Shown here: one piece after another, positions 6,136-8,037 of the stretch
Position numbering within the stretch: the first letter of the stretch is position 1
Layout of the letters: the number at the start of each line of letters is the position of its first letter
DNA from: Acidiferrobacter sp.
GTDB lineage: Bacteria; Pseudomonadota; Gammaproteobacteria; Acidiferrobacterales; Acidiferrobacteraceae
Direction: 5' to 3'
Assembly (NCBI GenBank): GCA_027335965.1
Contig: DAHWGZ010000068.1
Span: 1-8,037 of the forward strand
DNA: 8,037 bases
Made by a program: the position numbers and the translations under genes
Notes under the pieces: generated by a model
Seen by the model: the letters and a program-made list of their open reading frames with translations, nothing else
Database searches by the model: none
Told to the model about the DNA's origin: nothing

Positions 6136-7046
6136 GCGATGGCGCTGCCTTGAACGGCCAGCGTCCCTGAACGGCCATCGATCTCGCCCTGGATGAGTTC
6201 GTTCACGGGCACCGCCTCGGGCCGCTCCAGGACCGTCTGGGCGACCTCCGCGAGGGTGAGGAATTGCACGCGCATGGATACGGCGCGCGCCAGGAACTCG
6301 CGGAACCAGTCGAGCTTGACCATGCCCTCGATCTCGGCATGGACGGTCATCACGTTGACCCCGTTGCGGTGCAGCAGGGAAAAGTAGTGCGTGGCCAGCA
6401 TGTCGTCGGGAAAGTCGGGGCGGCCCATGAGCTCGTCTAAGGTCGGGAGGGTCGTGGGGATCTGAAGCGTGCGAAAGCGCTGGCCGCCGGCGGCGGGGAA
6501 AAACGGGCTATTGCCGCGCGTGTCGCTGGCATAACCAAGTCCGGCCTCGTCGTAAACCGCGAGGCTCTGCGCGTCGGCCTGCCAGCCGGCGGCGGCCGCC
6601 GCGGCGGCCTGCGTCCCGAAGACGCGCGCGAATTCCGCGCGCGCCCGGCCAAACTCGGCGCGCACTTCGGCAAGACGCATGCGGTGCAGGCCATCTTGCC
6701 AGCGGATGTGGTCGTAGCAATGGATGCCGACCTCGTGACCGGCGTCGCGAATGCCGCGCATGACATCGCCATGGCGTCGGCCGACATGCGGACCGGGCCA
6801 CAATACGCCGTTTAGCAAGGTGCGCAGGCCGTAGGTGCCGATGACGCTCGTGCGTCTGACCTTTTTCAGGAAGCCGGGACGAAACACCCGCCGCAAGGCC
6901 CGTCCGGTGTTGTCGGGGCCCAGGGAAAAGAAAAAGGTCGCGCGTATCCCGAGCTCATCGAAGACCCGCGCCAAGGCCGGGACACCGAGACGCGTGCCGC
7001 GCTCGGTGTCCACGTCGACCTTCACGGCAATGATGATATCGGGCAT
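6132..7046 (-). CDS. arnD: Undecaprenyl-phosphate 4-deoxy-4-formamido-L-arabinose deformylase (ArnD)
   Basis: ArnD removes the formyl group from undecaprenyl-phosphate-L-Ara4FN at the inner membrane, allowing L-Ara4N transfer to lipid A by ArnT. The product confers resistance to polymyxin and cationic peptides. This 304-residue protein belongs to the NodB/polysaccharide-deacetylase superfamily and resembles E. coli ArnD along its length: VDVDTERGTR near the N-terminus (Asp11, Asp13), FFSLGPDNTGR, the metal-binding segment HEVGIHCYDH (His109-X3-His113), AAAGWQAD, SDTRG, QIPTTLPTLDE, and MTVHAEIEG with His236, which corresponds to catalytic His233 in E. coli. The start at 7046 fits the E. coli N-terminus and lies 4 bases after the stop of the ArnA-type gene. 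The stop overlaps the hrpB start. No membrane segment is evident. A generic polysaccharide deacetylase is the alternative, but the ArnD-specific segments and the neighbour argue against it. Confidence 0.93.
   Translation of the reverse strand: MPDIIIAVKVDVDTERGTRLGVPALARVFDELGIRATFFFSLGPDNTGRALRRVFRPGFLKKVRRTSVIGTYGLRTLLNGVLWPGPHVGRRHGDVMRGIRDAGHEVGIHCYDHIRWQDGLHRMRLAEVRAEFGRARAEFARVFGTQAAAAAAAGWQADAQSLAVYDEAGLGYASDTRGNSPFFPAAGGQRFRTLQIPTTLPTLDELMGRPDFPDDMLATHYFSLLHRNGVNVMTVHAEIEGMVKLDWFREFLARAVSMRVQFLTLAEVAQTVLERPEAVPVNELIQGEIDGRSGTLAVQGSAIA
6588..6609. repeat. GCC/GGC tract with 16-bp palindrome inside arnD
   Basis: Bases 6588-6608 encode seven consecutive alanines before the conserved GWQAD. 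Within the tract, GGCCGCCG (6594-6601) is followed directly by its reverse complement CGGCGGCC (6602-6609). The last three alanines match the family motif (E. coli SAAAGWRAD); the first four replace non-alanine residues. Such tracts are prone to replication slippage. Confidence 0.45.
6980..7011 (-). promoter_or_regulatory. Strong hairpin within the first codons of arnD
   Basis: On the arnD strand, GGACACCGAG (7011-7002) pairs perfectly with CTCGGTGTCC (6989-6980). Inside this 10-bp stem, after a single bulged base (6990), CGC and GCG add three more pairs around a 5-base loop. The structure occupies about +36 to +67 of the arnD message, encoding the conserved VDTERGTRLGV segment. It could slow ribosomes, protect the mRNA or affect relative expression in the operon. 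There is no T-tract, so it is not a canonical terminator. Function is inferred only from stability. Confidence 0.45.
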
Positions 7047-7050
7047 TCCC

Positions 7051-8037
7051 TTATTGCAGTTCCTGAGACGGGCGACCGAGATGATAGTCCAGGGTCTTCT
7101 TCAAGGCGGTCGCGAGATCGGTGTGCGGCTCCCAGCCAAGGTGGTTGCGGGCATTCTCGATCGAGGGCACGCGCGTGAGGATGTCCTGGTAGCCCTCGCC
7201 GTAATATTCCTTCGAGTTGACCGCCACGACCTTCACCTGGTCGGCCAAGGCGGCGTACCGGGGATAGGACCGGACCAAGGCCACGAGCGCGTCCGCGAGC
7301 TCCTTGATGGAGCAGTCGTTGGCCGGGTTGCCGATGTTGAAGATGCGGCCGTCGGCGCAACCGTCGCGGTTTTCTATGATGCGCAGCAGGGCGTCGACGC
7401 CGTCATCGATGTACGTGAAGCTGCGCCTCTGATTGCCGCCGTCGACGAGCTGGATGTCCTTGCCGCGCAGGATGTTGCCGAGAAACTGGGTCAGGACGCG
7501 CGAGCTCCCTTCCTTGGGCTCCAGGATGTTGTCGAGCTTGGGCCCGATCCAGTTGAAGGGACGAAACAGGGTAAACGGCAGGCCTTCCTTGCCATAGGCA
7601 TAGATGACGCGATCCATGAGCTGCTTCGAGCACGAATAGATCCAGCGCTGCTTGTGGATGGGACCCAGCACCAGATGGCTCGTCTCCTCGTTGAAGGGGG
7701 TATCGGCGCTCATGCCATAGACCTCGGACGTCGAGGGGAACAGCACGCGGCGCTTATAACGCACGCACTTGCGCACGATATCGAGATTGGCCTCGAAATC
7801 CAGCTCGAACACCCGCAGGGGGTCCGTGACATAGGTGGCGGGGGTGGCGATGGCCACCAACGGCAACACGACGTCGCACTTCTTGATGTGATATTCGATC
7901 CACTCGCGATTGATCGTGATGTCGCCTTCCACGAAATGGAATCGCGGATTGCCAAGACAGGCCTCGAGCTTGTCGTTGTTCATGTCCATGCCATAGACCT
8001 CCCAGTCCTTCTGCTCGAGGATGGCCTGGGTCAGGCT
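7051..8037 (-). CDS. arnA: ArnA-type UDP-glucuronate dehydrogenase/decarboxylase (5'-partial)
   Basis: The product oxidises the C4 hydroxyl of UDP-glucuronate with NAD+ and decarboxylates it to UDP-4-keto-pentose, the first committed L-Ara4N step; related stand-alone enzymes can also yield UDP-xylose. The frame is open to the right edge (328 residues visible), so the start and the glycine-rich NAD motif lie outside. The first visible residues, [16 protein letters not shown], align with sequence just after that motif in E. coli ArnA. Close matches follow: [42 protein letters not shown] (catalytic Thr/Glu region), YSCSK (the Tyr-X3-Lys pair), [22 protein letters not shown] FNIGNPAND, and [10 protein letters not shown] with the Arg equivalent to E. 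coli Arg619. Whether an N-terminal formyltransferase domain is fused, as in E. coli ArnA, or the enzyme stands alone cannot be seen. arnD follows 4 bases after its stop. An ATG at 7989 is internal, not the start. Confidence 0.93.
   Translation of the reverse strand, partial: SLTQAILEQKDWEVYGMDMNNDKLEACLGNPRFHFVEGDITINREWIEYHIKKCDVVLPLVAIATPATYVTDPLRVFELDFEANLDIVRKCVRYKRRVLFPSTSEVYGMSADTPFNEETSHLVLGPIHKQRWIYSCSKQLMDRVIYAYGKEGLPFTLFRPFNWIGPKLDNILEPKEGSSRVLTQFLGNILRGKDIQLVDGGNQRRSFTYIDDGVDALLRIIENRDGCADGRIFNIGNPANDCSIKELADALVALVRSYPRYAALADQVKVVAVNSKEYYGEGYQDILTRVPSIENARNHLGWEPHTDLATALKKTLDYHLGRPSQELQ

Noticed and set aside
5128..6153. Plus-strand open frame of 341 codons
   Set aside because: It lies almost entirely antisense to hrpB, whose protein is complete and conserved from start to stop. 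The antisense translation is His/Arg/Gly-rich, low in complexity and unlike any family, as expected from a G+C-rich shadow frame.
1..8037. CRISPR array, tRNA or rRNA, insertion sequence, prophage or toxin-antitoxin module
   Set aside because: I saw no regularly spaced direct repeats, cloverleaf or T-loop signatures, transposase or integrase motifs, or paired small genes. All large frames are accounted for by housekeeping or cell-envelope families.

Overview
This window reads as ordinary chromosomal DNA from a high-G+C proteobacterium. By eye it is about two-thirds G+C, with strong G/C third-position bias in every gene. The BioB, HrpB, Ugd, ArnD and ArnA-like proteins all resemble gammaproteobacterial versions, so a gammaproteobacterium is the best guess; genus cannot be fixed from sequence alone. 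I see no transposase, integrase, phage gene, CRISPR array, tRNA or rRNA.

Left part (1-1341). The first 44 bases hold the start of a minus-strand gene for a lysine/alanine-rich, histone-tail-like protein that runs off the left edge. A 651-base stretch without a supported gene follows. It contains a relatively AT-rich patch with a small palindrome, an imperfect tandem repeat and several short hairpins. A plus-strand TraR/DksA-type zinc-finger regulator follows, then a 247-base spacer with inverted repeats and an extended -10 promoter candidate.

Middle (1342-3707, plus strand). A UDP-glucose 6-dehydrogenase gene (ugd) is followed 56 bases later by a biotin synthase gene (bioB) with a strong Shine-Dalgarno site and its own candidate promoter. 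No other biotin gene is present.

Right part (3667-8037, minus strand). Three tightly packed genes are read right to left: an ArnA-type UDP-glucuronate dehydrogenase/decarboxylase (cut by the right edge), arnD (undecaprenyl-phosphate 4-deoxy-4-formamido-L-arabinose deformylase), and hrpB (DEAH-type ATP-dependent helicase). The gaps are 4 bases and a 4-base GTGA stop/start overlap, so they are probably one transcript. hrpB meets bioB tail to tail with a 41-base overlap.

Functional picture: Ugd makes UDP-glucuronate, the ArnA-type enzyme oxidises and decarboxylates it to the UDP-4-keto-pentose, and ArnD acts late on the lipid-linked sugar. Together they point to 4-amino-4-deoxy-L-arabinose (L-Ara4N) modification of lipid A, with the remaining arn genes expected beyond the right edge. 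I found no convincing new system. The observations most worth checking are a strong hairpin inside the start of arnD, the coupling of an RNA-helicase-family gene to an arn operon, and the structured intergenic region upstream of the DksA-like gene.
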